NCBI RefSeq assembly: GCF_008692035.1
Contig: NZ_VTFG01000001.1
Location: 2,046,001 to 2,110,000, forward strand
Direction of reading: 5' to 3'
Length of the DNA: 64,000 bases
Source: Pseudomonas marginalis
Lineage (GTDB): Bacteria > Pseudomonadota > Gammaproteobacteria > Pseudomonadales > Pseudomonadaceae
Shown here: positions 36,340-45,358 of the stretch, piece by piece
Layout of the letters: each line of letters starts with the position of its first letter
How positions within the stretch are numbered: position 1 is the first letter of the stretch
Made by a program: the position numbers and the translations under genes
Notes under the pieces: model-generated
What the model saw: the letters and a program-made list of their open reading frames with translations, nothing else
Told to the model about the DNA's origin: nothing
Databases searched by the model: none

Positions 36340-37640
36340 GTCATCGGGTGACTGAATGTATCCGCCCGGAGTGACCTGGCTTTTTTGTGGTGAGCGGGCT
36401 TGCCCCGCGCTGGGCTGCGAAGCGGCCCCAAAAGCGGTTATCCGGATTTACCTGGAAAAACGTGGTGCTCTTGATGGGGCCGCTTCGCGGCCCGGCGCGG
36501 GGCAAGCCCGCTCACCACAGAAGCCCGCTCACCACAAAAAGTCCGTTCACCACTACGCGGGTGCACCATCACCAAAGATCATCCCATTACAGAAAACCTG
36601 TCATCGGGTGACTGAATGTATCCAGCCCGGAGTGACCTGGCTTTTTTGTGGTGAGCGGGCTTGCCCCGCGCTGGGCGGCGAAGCGGCCCCAAAAGCGGTT
36701 ATCCGGATTTACCTGGAAAAACGTGGTGCTCTTGATGGGGCCGCTTCGCGGCCCGGCGCGGGGCAAGCCCGCTCACCACAGAAGCCCGCTCACCACAAAA
36801 AGTCCGTTCACCATTACGCGGGTGCACCATCACCAAAGATCATCCCATTACAGAAAACCTGTCATCGGGTGACTGAATGTATCCAGCCCGGAGTGACCTG
36901 GCTTTTTTGTGGTGAGCGGGCTTGCCCCGCGCTGGGCGGCGAAGCGGCCCCAAAAGCGGTTATCCGGATTTACCTGGAAAAACGTGGTGCTCTTGATGGG
37001 GCCGCTTTGCGGCCCGGCGCGGGGCAAGCCCGCTCACCACAGAAGCCCGCTCACCACAAAAAGTCCGTTCACCATTACGCGGGTGCACCATCACCAAAGA
37101 TCATCCCATTACAGAAAACCTGTCATCGGGTGACTGAATGTATCCAGCCCGGAGTGACTTGGCTTTTTTGTGGTGAGCGGGCTTGCCCCGCGCCGGGCTG
37201 CGAAGCGGCCCCAAAAGCGGTTATCCGGATTTACCTGGAAAAACGTGGTGCTCTTGATGGGGCCGCTTCGCGGCCCGGCGCGGGGCAAGCCCGCTCACCA
37301 CAGAAGCCCGCTCACCACAAAAAGTCCGTTCACCACTACGCGGGCGCACCATCACCAAAGATCATCCCATTACAGAAAACCTGTCATCGGGTGACTGAAT
37401 GTATCCAGCCCGGAGTGACCTGGCTTTTGTGGTGAGCGGGCTTGCCCCGCGCTGGGCTGCGAAGCGGCCCCAAAAGCTGTTATCCGGATTCACCTGGAAA
37501 AACGCAGTGTTCTTGATGGGGCCGCTTCGCGGCCCAGCGCGGGGCAAGCCCGCTCACCACAGAAGCCCGCTCATCACAAAAAAGCCCGCTCACCACAGAA
37601 GCCCGTTCACCACAAAAAGTCCGTTCACCACTACGCGGGC
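36340..37640. repeat. Tandem array of about five 261-bp BIME repeats
   Basis: The block beginning GTCATCGGGTGACTGAATGTA recurs at 36340, 36600, 36861, 37122 and 37383. Each unit holds an inverted REP pair (GTGGTGAGCGGGCTTGCCCC and its complement) around a shared spacer (TTATCCGGATTTACCTGG). Units 1-4 differ at only a few bases; unit 5 has a 3-bp shorter T-run, several substitutions and an extra half repeat (CCCGCTCACCACAGAAG) at its end. It lies 66 bp upstream of the RAYT gene. Confidence 0.95.
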
Positions 37641-38539
37641 GTACAACCCGTTCCCCCGGCCACCTCGCCATCGGCTTGTGCCTTGTCCAACAGTTGCTGC
37701 ACCCACGGCCCGTTCCGGGGATTGACCACGCCATAGCGGTCCGGGGGGAAAAACGCCCAATGATGGGCGATTGCAGTAAGGCGCTTGAGCTCATCGGCCG
37801 CCAGCCAATACCCGGTGTCCAGCAAGGGCAGCGGTTCGCCGTCGAAACGTCGCCCCAGCATCAGGTTGGTGCCGGGGGCGAAGGTAAAGGCCAGGTCCTG
37901 GCAGGGTTGCAGTTGTTTGTCCGGTGCCGGCATGCGGCCGACTCGGTTGTAGGTGAAGTCACCGGGGTATTCGTCCTTGAATACCAGCCAGTGGCCCGCC
38001 GTGGTCTTGGCGACGATCCACTGCGACACCCCGCTGCTCTGGGTGCGTTCGAGCTGGCCGTTTTTCCATTGCATCAGGGCGTTGCAGTCGGGATCGTAGT
38101 CCGAGGCCCACAGGCTGGTGCCCGATACCAGCCTGTGGCGCTCCAGCTCGACCACGCCCTGGTCCGGCATGGCCTGCCAGTAGCGCTTGATGGGATCGCG
38201 GGTATCACGCAGGTAGTTGCGCAGCCCCCAGGCCGCCGTAAAGACGACTGCCGCCAACACCTGCCAGGCAAACGTGTCGCCGATGACACGGTCCACGTCC
38301 AGCCCTGGCGCGAACGCGGCCCCGTACAGCCACACGCCCAGCATGAACACCAGGCTGGGCAGGAACACACCAAAGCACAGCGGCGGCAGCAGCACTTCGA
38401 TCCAACTGAAGTGATGCCCGGCTGCATGCTCCCGTGCCCAGGCCTGCTCCTGGGCGAGCATGGGTGCCTGTTCGCGCGGGCCGATGCCGGGATCGGGGGC
38501 CTTGAAGCGCCAGTAAAGTGCGATGGGATCGTTATTCAT
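37631..38539 (-). CDS. Membrane-anchored conserved hypothetical protein
   Basis: 302 aa from the ATG at 38539; ATGs at 38548 and 38551, closer to an AAGGG, are possible. Two transmembrane helices (about 48-75 and 88-105) follow a short cytoplasmic N-terminus. The large C-terminal domain (about 110-300) has WASDYDPDCNALMQWKNGQ, TTAGHWLVFKDEYPGDFTYNRVGR and WAFFPPDRYGVVNPRNGPWV. Not recognised. The stop codon lies inside the end of the REP array, so its last residues may have been altered by the repeat. Confidence 0.7.
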   Translation of the reverse strand: MNNDPIALYWRFKAPDPGIGPREQAPMLAQEQAWAREHAAGHHFSWIEVLLPPLCFGVFLPSLVFMLGVWLYGAAFAPGLDVDRVIGDTFAWQVLAAVVFTAAWGLRNYLRDTRDPIKRYWQAMPDQGVVELERHRLVSGTSLWASDYDPDCNALMQWKNGQLERTQSSGVSQWIVAKTTAGHWLVFKDEYPGDFTYNRVGRMPAPDKQLQPCQDLAFTFAPGTNLMLGRRFDGEPLPLLDTGYWLAADELKRLTAIAHHWAFFPPDRYGVVNPRNGPWVQQLLDKAQADGEVAGGTGCTPA

Positions 38540-38665
38540 GCCGCGCATCATGCCCTTGGCGCGGGCAGAGATACAGCGCCCCGACCACCGATAAAACAAT
38601 CATTGCCGAGACCCGCCTACAGTCATACGATGACTGATCACACCCATAACAATAAAGGATCACCT

Positions 38666-39787
38666 GTGAACAAACCCCTGCTCCTGGCCGCCGCTGTGGT
38701 CTGCGGCCTCAGTGCCCACGCCCACGCCGCCACGTTTGCGTACATCTCCAGCCCGGTTGACGGGCTGATTTCCCAGTACCGCCTCGACGAAAGTAACGGC
38801 GCCCTGAGCCTGGTCGAGCAAGTCACGGCCGGCGACCAGGTCAACCCCATGGCCCTCAGCCCCGACGGCAAGACCTTGTTCGCGGCGTTACGGGTCAAGC
38901 CGTTTCAGGTCCAGGGCTTCAGCATCGACCCGACAACCGGCCGCCTGACGCCGCAGTCCAAGGCGCCACTGGCCGAAAGCATGGCGTACCTGGCCACCGA
39001 CCGCGCCGGGCGCTATTTGCTCGCGGCGTCCTACGGTGCCGATACCCTCAGCGTCCAGCCCATCGACAAGCCTGAACCTATCCACACCTACAAGACCGGC
39101 CTGCATGCCCACTCGCTGCGCACCGACCCCAGCAATCGCTTTGCCTACGCCGGCAATCTGGGCACGGACCATGTGCTGCAATACCGCTTCGATGCCAACA
39201 CCGGCGCACTCACCCCGATCGGAAGCGGCTTCGTGAGCGTGCCGGCCAATACCGGGCCTCGGCACCTGGCGTTTTCGGCCAACGGCAAGTACCTGTATGT
39301 GGTCGGTGAAATGAGCGGCACTGTCACCGCGTTTGCCATCGATGACAGTACCGGCGCGCTGACCCAGATTGGCGTGGCCAATGGCATTCCCGAGCGTTTG
39401 AAACTGGCCCATGGTGAAGTGCGTGACGCGCGCAACAATGACCTGAAAGACGACCCGACGCCGCGCATCTGGGCGGCCGACCTGCGCCTGTCGCCGGACG
39501 GCAAGCTGTTGCTGATGAGCGAGCGCACCAGCAGTTCGGTGTCAGCGTTTGCGGTGGATACCGCCACCGGCGGCCTGCGCTATGTCGACAACTACCCGGT
39601 CGAGGAGAAGCAGCCGCGCAATATCGCGTTCTCCCCCAACGGGCATTGGCTGCTGGTGACCGGCGAGAAAAGCGACAAGGTCGGCACCTATGCAGTCAGC
39701 GCCAGCGGTGCGTTGAAGCGGGTGGGGGAAGCGGCGTCGGGCAAGGGGGCGCTGTGGATTGAGGTGCTGCATACCTCGGCCAACTGA
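38666..39787 (+). CDS. Secreted lactonase-family beta-propeller (Pgl-like)
   Basis: 373 aa from the GTG at 38666 (AAGGA at 7 nt). Signal peptide MNKPLLLAAAVVCGLSAHAHA. The rest consists of repeated beta-propeller blades with NPMALSPDGKTLFAA, GPRHLAFSANGKYLYVVGE, RIWAADLRLSPDGKLLLMSER and QPRNIAFSPNGHWLLVTGEKS, as in the 6-phosphogluconolactonase (YbhE) family. The signal peptide argues for a periplasmic sugar-lactone substrate instead of the pentose pathway role. Confidence 0.88.
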   Translation: MNKPLLLAAAVVCGLSAHAHAATFAYISSPVDGLISQYRLDESNGALSLVEQVTAGDQVNPMALSPDGKTLFAALRVKPFQVQGFSIDPTTGRLTPQSKAPLAESMAYLATDRAGRYLLAASYGADTLSVQPIDKPEPIHTYKTGLHAHSLRTDPSNRFAYAGNLGTDHVLQYRFDANTGALTPIGSGFVSVPANTGPRHLAFSANGKYLYVVGEMSGTVTAFAIDDSTGALTQIGVANGIPERLKLAHGEVRDARNNDLKDDPTPRIWAADLRLSPDGKLLLMSERTSSSVSAFAVDTATGGLRYVDNYPVEEKQPRNIAFSPNGHWLLVTGEKSDKVGTYAVSASGALKRVGEAASGKGALWIEVLHTSAN

Positions 39788-39794
39788 CCTGAAC

Positions 39795-39830
39795 CTGTGG
39801 GAGGGGACTTGCCCCCCCCACAGGGTTGGA
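39795..39830. repeat. Solitary REP
   Basis: CCTGTGGGAGGGGACTTGCCCCCCCCACAGG between the convergent lactonase and chemoreceptor genes; a self-complementary REP that could also end transcription. Confidence 0.75.
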
Positions 39831-39849
39831 TCTTGACAGTTTACAGGCC

Positions 39850-41907
39850 TCAGCTCAGGCGAAAGCGCGCGGTGTTATCACTCAACGCCTGGCTGCCCTT
39901 GCTCAAGGTGTCCGCCGCACGGTTTACCGCGCGGGCGCCGTCCAGCAGGCGCCCGGCGGCCTGGTCGACTTGCTGGATATTGCCGCTCACTTCATCCGCC
40001 GTCGCTGCCTGCTCCTCCACGGCCGTGGCGATTTGCGCCAGGGTGTCGGTGACGTTCTGCACCGCGCCGGCAATCTCGCCCAGGCGCGTGCCCAGGCCGG
40101 TGACGGACTCGGCATCGGTCAAGGCCTGCTCGCACGCGGCGCCCATCAGCGTCACCGCCTGGCTCACGGTGGCGCGCAGGCTGTCGACGGTGCCGGCGAT
40201 CTGCGCTGTCGAGGCCTGGGTGCGTTGCGACAGGCTGCGCACTTCATCGGCGACCACCGCAAAGCCCCGGCCCTGCTCGCCTGCGCGTGCGGCTTCAATG
40301 GCGGCGTTAAGGGCCAGCAGGTTGGTCTGCTCGGCGATGCCACGAATGGTGTCGACCACCGATTGAATCTGCTGGCCTTGCTGGCTGACCTGCTGCAAGG
40401 CGTCCGAGGTGTCGGTCAGGCGCTGGTTGAGCTGCTGGATGCTGGCGGTGGTGCGCTGGCTGTCGCGGCTGCTGTCTTCGGCGATGCGCCGGGTCTGCTG
40501 GGCACTGCCCGAGGCCTGTTCGCAGCTGCGCGCGACGCCCATGGACGTGGCGGCCAACTGCGTGGCGGCGGCGGCGATCTGGCTGATCTGGTGCTGCTGG
40601 TCTTCGACTTCGCTGAGGGTGCTGCCCGATTGCGAGTTCAGGGTAAGCACCGCCGAGCCAAGCTGCTGGGTTTCGTGATTGACGCCGAGCAGGCTGGTGC
40701 GCAATTGCACCACCGCGACGTTCAGCGCGGTGCTGATCGCCGCGAGTTCGTCGCGCCCTTCTACCGTCACGGCCACGCACAGGTTGCCGTCGCGCAGGGA
40801 CTCGGCCAGCGTAGTGATGCCGCTGGCGCTTCGACGGATGGACGCTTGCAGGCACATGAACAGGTACAGCGCCGCCAACGCCAACAGGCTGAACGTTGCC
40901 GCCATCGGTATGAATTGCGTGTTCGCGTGCTCGTGGTAGTAGTCCAGGCGCGCATCCATCGACGTCAGCGACTGAACACGCAACGCGCCAAGCGAGGTAA
41001 GCATGGCGTCGATACTGCGCTCGAAACCGGCCGTATCCAGCTTGATGCTGCCGCCGAACACGCCGTCGTCGAGCACTTTGAGTTCGTTATCCAACAACTG
41101 CAGGCTGGTGTCGTATTGCGCTGTCCACGGTTCCATCCCGGCGTATTGCTTGGCCTTGAGCGAAGCCGCAGCCTTGACCAGTTGATCCCGCGCATCGCCG
41201 ATGCGGCTGCGCAAGTCGCGCATCTGCAAACGGCTCTGCAAGGTGAACTGCCCCGAGGAAATCGAGGACTGCCCCACACTGGCCATCCGCCCGATACGCT
41301 CGATCAGGTCGGGCGTTTGCTGGGTGCCCATCTGCATGAGCATGTAGGTTTCCAACCAGGGATCGAGGATCAGGCCGGCGTCGAGGGTGATCCGTTCGCG
41401 CAGGGCCTGCATCGCCGTCAGCGCGGCGGTGAAGCGGTCGTAGCCATCCGGCCACCAACCCACGGTGCGCAGGGACGCCGAGTCCATGCCCTTGACCGTG
41501 GCCTGCAAAGCCTCGAAGCGGGCCAGGACGTCAGCGCCGGCGTTCTGGGTTTTCAGGGCATCACCGAGGGCCTGCAGGCTTTGCAGGATCAGCGGGAAAT
41601 TGGCATCCACCTTATCCATCGCCGCCTTCGCCGCTGGCGTCGGGGCATGCAGGATGTCCGCCGCTTTCCAGCGCGCAGCCAGGTTACGTTGGACGGTCAA
41701 TTGGCCATCCAGCGCGTCCAGGGCCAACAGTTGACGAAGGCCGGACTGCTCAGCGGAAATCACGCCTAACTTGTCGCGATAGTCCTGGCCGATCATCCAC
41801 AGGCTGCCCGCCAGGGGCAGCATGAACAGGAAGAACAGGATCTGGAACTTACGCGCGAAGCCGAAACGTCCGAGCAGGCGGATACCGGGTGATAAAAGGC
41901 TGTGCAT
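39850..41907 (-). CDS. Methyl-accepting chemotaxis protein
   Basis: 685 aa. Transmembrane helix 1 at about 22-42 ([20 protein letters not shown]), a large helical periplasmic sensor (about 45-325), helix 2 at about 330-350 ([20 protein letters not shown]), HAMP-like linker ([11 protein letters not shown]...), then the cytoplasmic coiled coil. The signalling hairpin is [40 protein letters not shown]. The start is the ATG at 41907 (GGAG at 6 nt) over an in-frame TTG. A candidate sigma-28 promoter sits 55 bp upstream. Ligand unknown. Confidence 0.94.
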   Translation of the reverse strand: MHSLLSPGIRLLGRFGFARKFQILFFLFMLPLAGSLWMIGQDYRDKLGVISAEQSGLRQLLALDALDGQLTVQRNLAARWKAADILHAPTPAAKAAMDKVDANFPLILQSLQALGDALKTQNAGADVLARFEALQATVKGMDSASLRTVGWWPDGYDRFTAALTAMQALRERITLDAGLILDPWLETYMLMQMGTQQTPDLIERIGRMASVGQSSISSGQFTLQSRLQMRDLRSRIGDARDQLVKAAASLKAKQYAGMEPWTAQYDTSLQLLDNELKVLDDGVFGGSIKLDTAGFERSIDAMLTSLGALRVQSLTSMDARLDYYHEHANTQFIPMAATFSLLALAALYLFMCLQASIRRSASGITTLAESLRDGNLCVAVTVEGRDELAAISTALNVAVVQLRTSLLGVNHETQQLGSAVLTLNSQSGSTLSEVEDQQHQISQIAAAATQLAATSMGVARSCEQASGSAQQTRRIAEDSSRDSQRTTASIQQLNQRLTDTSDALQQVSQQGQQIQSVVDTIRGIAEQTNLLALNAAIEAARAGEQGRGFAVVADEVRSLSQRTQASTAQIAGTVDSLRATVSQAVTLMGAACEQALTDAESVTGLGTRLGEIAGAVQNVTDTLAQIATAVEEQAATADEVSGNIQQVDQAAGRLLDGARAVNRAADTLSKGSQALSDNTARFRLS

Positions 41908-41961
41908 GTCCACTCCCAAAAACAACCCACGCGTTAGACGGCAGGCGAAGCCTTGAAATGA

Positions 41962-41987
41962 CTAACGGCAAAATGCCATGTCATTGA
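41962..41987 (-). promoter_or_regulatory. Candidate sigma-28 (FliA) promoter of the chemoreceptor
   Basis: Minus strand TCAATG, 12 nt, GCCGTTAG, close to the Pseudomonas FliA consensus TCAAGT-N12-GCCGATAA. Predicted start about 48 nt before the ATG at 41907. The remaining 230 bp up to trmK show nothing else definite. Confidence 0.55.
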
Positions 41988-42218
41988 TTAGGTTGGCACT
42001 AGCAAGATACGGGCCGCTGCTGCACAGCCCTGAAACAGGGCACGCCACGCGCCAATACGGCCCGGGGCGTGCTCGAAAATGGGGCGAAAGCACCCAGTTG
42101 CGACACAGGAATCGTCACCTGCGGAGACGACCACCCGAGGCGCGCACTGAAACGCCCTCAATCACCACAGCCTATCGGCCGCCCATGGGGAGAACTTGAA
42201 GGGAGTCCAGCGGCCTAT

Positions 42219-42914
42219 TTACGCCAGCAGTCGGGTAATCCACTGGACCTGCTGGGCGATGGCTTGCGCCTTCGCCTGCGGCACCCGCTGCCGAGCCTGT
42301 TCAAAGCCCGCCAGGGTGCGTTTTTTCAGGCGCAACGCACGCTGCCACTTGGCGAGGAACGCCGGGCTGCGGGCCTGCAGGTGCATGGGGCCGAAGTACA
42401 GCTCCTCAGCGCTGTACACCACGGGTTCGGCGCGCTCGGCCATGATGATTTCATAGTAGAAGCGGTTTTCGTGCAGCAGCTCCTCACTGAGGATGCGGTA
42501 GCCATTGCTCATCAACCAGTAGCGCAACGGCTGTTCGCCGCCGTTGGGTTGCAGGATCAGACGTTCGCGGCCACTGAGATGGGCCTTGCCGCTGTCGAGG
42601 ATGTCGCGGATCGTCTCGCCGCCCATGCCGCAGACGCTGATCGCGGTGATCGCGTCCGCCGGCTCTATCGCCGCCAACCCATCGGCCAGGCGCACCATGA
42701 CGTGCTGCTCCAGGCCATTGTCGCGCACGGTGCGCTGCGCCGCGTGGAACGGCGTGCTCGCCACCTCGCCCGCCACCGCCGCCTCAATCACGCCACGGCG
42801 CATCAAGGCCACCGGCAGGTAGGCGTGGTCCGAGCCGATATCGGCCAGCCGCGCGCCCCTCGGCACCTGCGCGGCCACACGCTCCAGGCGCATGGACAAG
42901 GTGTGTTCGTTCAA
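42219..42914 (-). CDS. trmK: tRNA (adenine(22)-N1)-methyltransferase TrmK
   Basis: 231 aa from a TTG at 42914 with AAGGAACGCAGG just upstream. SAM-binding motif I ADIGSDHAYLP (24-34), then AVAGEV, DGLAAI and the catalytic-site strand ISVCGMGGETIRDIL, and LQPNGGEQPLRYWL. The C-terminal coiled helix (KKRTLAGFEQARQ) is typical of TrmK. It methylates N1 of A22 in tRNA. The 13-bp distance to the regulator downstream of gud is incidental or an operon. Confidence 0.92.
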   Translation of the reverse strand: MNEHTLSMRLERVAAQVPRGARLADIGSDHAYLPVALMRRGVIEAAVAGEVASTPFHAAQRTVRDNGLEQHVMVRLADGLAAIEPADAITAISVCGMGGETIRDILDSGKAHLSGRERLILQPNGGEQPLRYWLMSNGYRILSEELLHENRFYYEIIMAERAEPVVYSAEELYFGPMHLQARSPAFLAKWQRALRLKKRTLAGFEQARQRVPQAKAQAIAQQVQWITRLLA

Positions 42915-42927
42915 CCTGCGTTCCTTT

Positions 42928-43638
42928 TTATTCGCCGGAAAATCGATCGCGGCTGTTGGTCAGATGCAACACCATCGCCGCCCTTGCGGCATCCGGGTCC
43001 TGGCGCTTGATCGCGTTGAAGATCGCCTCATGCTCCAGGTTCGCCAGTTGCCCGAGCTTGGCAAAGTCCGCCCCGCCGCGCTCGTCACCCTTCACCTGGG
43101 TACGCGGAATCATCGCATTGCCCAGGTGCTGCATGATCTCGGTGAAGAACGTGTTGCCGGTGGCTTCGGCGATCAACTGGTGAAAACGCTTGTCCTCTTC
43201 CACGCAGCTGTCGTTGTTGGCCAGCGAGGCCTGGTAGTCGTCGAGAGCAGCGCGCATGTGGGCCAGCTGCGTGTCGGACCTGCGCACGGCGGCCAGCGCC
43301 ACCGCCTGCACTTCCAGGCCCAGGCGCAGCTCGAGCATGTTGCGCACGCTGGCGACGGTGTCCACATGCAGGCGCAAGCCTTGCTGGGCCCGTTGCGCCA
43401 GGACAAAGGTGCCGATGCCATGGCGCGTCTCCACCAGTCCCGAGGCTTGCAGCTTGGACAGGGCCTCGCGCACCACGGTCCGGCTCACCCCATGCTCGAG
43501 CACGATGGTGGATTCGGACGGCAGTTTTTCACCGGGCTTCAACTGCCCAAGCAGGATGCGCTGGGTCAGGGCGTCGAGCACGCCTTGGGCCAGGTTGTTG
43601 GAGCGTCTACGGACGGGAGGTCCACTATCAATGGGCAT
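42928..43638 (-). CDS. FadR-type GntR regulator, probably of glucarate use
   Basis: 236 aa. Winged helix LTQRILLGQLKPGEKLPSESTIVLEHGVSRTVVREALSKLQASGLVETRHGIGTFV, then an FCD (FadR C-terminal) domain with metal-binding-type residues (DDYQASL...FHQLIAEATGN, HEAIFNAIKRQD). The ATG at 43638 begins MPIDSGPPVRRR; a longer frame to 43737 runs over a probable operator. It is divergent from the glucarate permease and dehydratase genes and probably represses them, with glucarate or a breakdown product as inducer. Confidence 0.88.
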   Translation of the reverse strand: MPIDSGPPVRRRSNNLAQGVLDALTQRILLGQLKPGEKLPSESTIVLEHGVSRTVVREALSKLQASGLVETRHGIGTFVLAQRAQQGLRLHVDTVASVRNMLELRLGLEVQAVALAAVRRSDTQLAHMRAALDDYQASLANNDSCVEEDKRFHQLIAEATGNTFFTEIMQHLGNAMIPRTQVKGDERGGADFAKLGQLANLEHEAIFNAIKRQDPDAARAAMVLHLTNSRDRFSGE

Positions 43639-43720
43639 CGTTGCGGGTCCACGGGGTTGGGCTGGAGGGAGCTTAACATCCCGATCGGGCACGAGGCGGT
43701 GTTGATTCAAAAGCCAGTCA

Positions 43721-43733
43721 ACTTGTATGACAA
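43721..43733. promoter_or_regulatory. Candidate FadR-family operator 1
   Basis: ACTTGTATGACAA: TTGT-ATG-ACAA is a perfect 4+4 dyad, near the regulator gene. The 10-mer ACTTGTATGA recurs at 43911. Confidence 0.5.
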
Positions 43734-43910
43734 CCAATCTGATGCCTGCCTTACCTCAATCATCGTCACCGTGAAGAACTCGCGACAACCAACCTTCTTT
43801 ACCCCGCCAAAAACCCCAATAAACATTAATCAAATAACCAAAATACCCGATAACCGTACGGTCTTATAAGAACAAATCACTCACGACCGCATTGCGAATC
43901 TCAGAAGCTC

Positions 43911-43923
43911 ACTTGTATGATGT
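43911..43923. promoter_or_regulatory. Candidate FadR-family operator 2
   Basis: ACTTGTATGATGT shares ten bases with operator 1 but its right half-site is degraded. It lies 55 bp before the permease start. Confidence 0.45.
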
Positions 43924-43977
43924 CCATCAACAAAACACGCAAACCCGCATAAAAACAATCAGGGGGAGTTTTGAATT

Positions 43978-45339
43978 GTGAACAATTCAAGCCATGCATC
44001 TGCCGCACCAGAAAGTGATCCGGTCCTCGCGCGCGCCGTGAGCAAAGTGAAGGGCCATGTGCTCCCACTGTTCGTGATCATGTTCATCCTCAACTACATC
44101 GACCGGGTCAATATCGGCTTTGTGCGCACGCACATGGAACATGACCTGGGCATCGGAGCTGCCGCCTATGGCTTCGGTGCCGGGCTGTTCTTCATCGGCT
44201 ACGCGCTCTTTGAAGTGCCCTCCAACATGCTGCTGCAAAAGGTCGGCGCGCGCATCTGGCTGACCCGCATCATGTTCACCTGGGGCATCGTCGCCACGCT
44301 GATGGCGTTCATCCAGAACGAAACCCACTTCTACATCCTGCGCTTCCTGCTGGGCGTGGCCGAAGCCGGGTTCTTCCCTGGGGTGATCTACTACTTCACG
44401 CGCTGGCTGCCGGGGGTTGAGCGCGGCAAGGCCATTGCGATTTTCCTCAGCGGCTCGGCGGTGGCCTCGTTGATCTCCGGCCCGCTGTCAGGCGCGCTGC
44501 TGCAGATCGAAGGGTTCGGCTTCCACGGCTGGCAATGGATGTTCGCCATCGAAGGCCTGGCCTCGGTGGTGATCGGTTTCTTTGTGTGGTTCTGGCTCGA
44601 TTCCAAGCCCCACGACGCCAAATGGATGACCCGCGAAGAACAGGATGCGCTGGTCAACGCCATCGACCAGGAACAGCGCGAGCGTGAAGCCCTGACCAGC
44701 GTCAAGCCGACCCTCGGCAAGCTGCTCAGGGACCGCCAGATCCTGCTGTTCTGCGCCCTGTACTTCTGCATTCAACTGACGATCTACGCGGCGACGTTCT
44801 GGCTGCCGAGCATCATCAAGAAGATGGGTGACCTGAGCGATGTGCAGGTGGGTTTCTTCAACTCGATCCCGTGGCTGATCTCGATCATCGCCATGTACGC
44901 CTTCGCGACGCTGTCGGGCAAATTCAAGTTCCAGCAGGCCTGGGTTGCGGCTGCGCTGTTGATTGCCGCAGCAGGCATGTTCATGTCCACCACCGGCGGG
45001 CCGATCTTCGCGTTCGTGGCGATCTGCTTTGCGGCCATTGGGTTCAAGTCGGCGTCTTCGCTGTTCTGGCCCATCCCACAAGGCTACCTGGACGTGCGCA
45101 TCGCCGCAGCCGTGATTGCCTTGATCAACTCCATCGGCAACCTGGGTGGCTTCGTTGCGCCGACCACCTTCGGCTTCCTGGAGCAGACCACCGGCTCGAT
45201 CCAGGGCGGTCTCTACGGCCTGGCCGGCACCTCGGTGCTCGCCGCGATCCTGGTGTTCTTCGCCAAGACCTCGCCCGCTGCCGCATCTGCCTCGCCGGGC
45301 GCCGTGCCCACCGGCGCTGCCATCAGCAAATCTCTCTGA
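43978..45339 (+). CDS. gudP: MFS transporter, glucarate/galactarate permease type
   Basis: 453 aa, 12 transmembrane helices, from a GTG at 43978 (GGGGGAG upstream). FILNYIDRVNIGFVRTHMEHDLG is the anion:cation symporter (ACS) signature seen in GudP and related sugar-acid carriers, with LLGVAEAGFFPGVIYYFTRWLP. It is followed 19 bp on by glucarate dehydratase, so glucarate (or galactarate) uptake is the likely role. Confidence 0.87.
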   Translation: MNNSSHASAAPESDPVLARAVSKVKGHVLPLFVIMFILNYIDRVNIGFVRTHMEHDLGIGAAAYGFGAGLFFIGYALFEVPSNMLLQKVGARIWLTRIMFTWGIVATLMAFIQNETHFYILRFLLGVAEAGFFPGVIYYFTRWLPGVERGKAIAIFLSGSAVASLISGPLSGALLQIEGFGFHGWQWMFAIEGLASVVIGFFVWFWLDSKPHDAKWMTREEQDALVNAIDQEQREREALTSVKPTLGKLLRDRQILLFCALYFCIQLTIYAATFWLPSIIKKMGDLSDVQVGFFNSIPWLISIIAMYAFATLSGKFKFQQAWVAAALLIAAAGMFMSTTGGPIFAFVAICFAAIGFKSASSLFWPIPQGYLDVRIAAAVIALINSIGNLGGFVAPTTFGFLEQTTGSIQGGLYGLAGTSVLAAILVFFAKTSPAAASASPGAVPTGAAISKSL

Positions 45340-45358
45340 GCCTCTTTAGGAATTAGCC

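Noticed and set aside
36356..37435. 359-codon open frame through the 261-bp repeats
   Set aside because: It exists only because the non-coding REP unit is a multiple of three; its translation is REP sequence, no ribosome site is seen, and the frame ends when the last unit changes length.
36340..37640. Possible CRISPR array
   Set aside because: Units are 261 bp and nearly identical throughout, with no short repeats separated by unique spacers and no cas genes.
39826..41769. 647-codon plus-strand frame opposite the chemoreceptor
   Set aside because: Antisense shadow; the minus strand encodes an intact MCP with all signatures.
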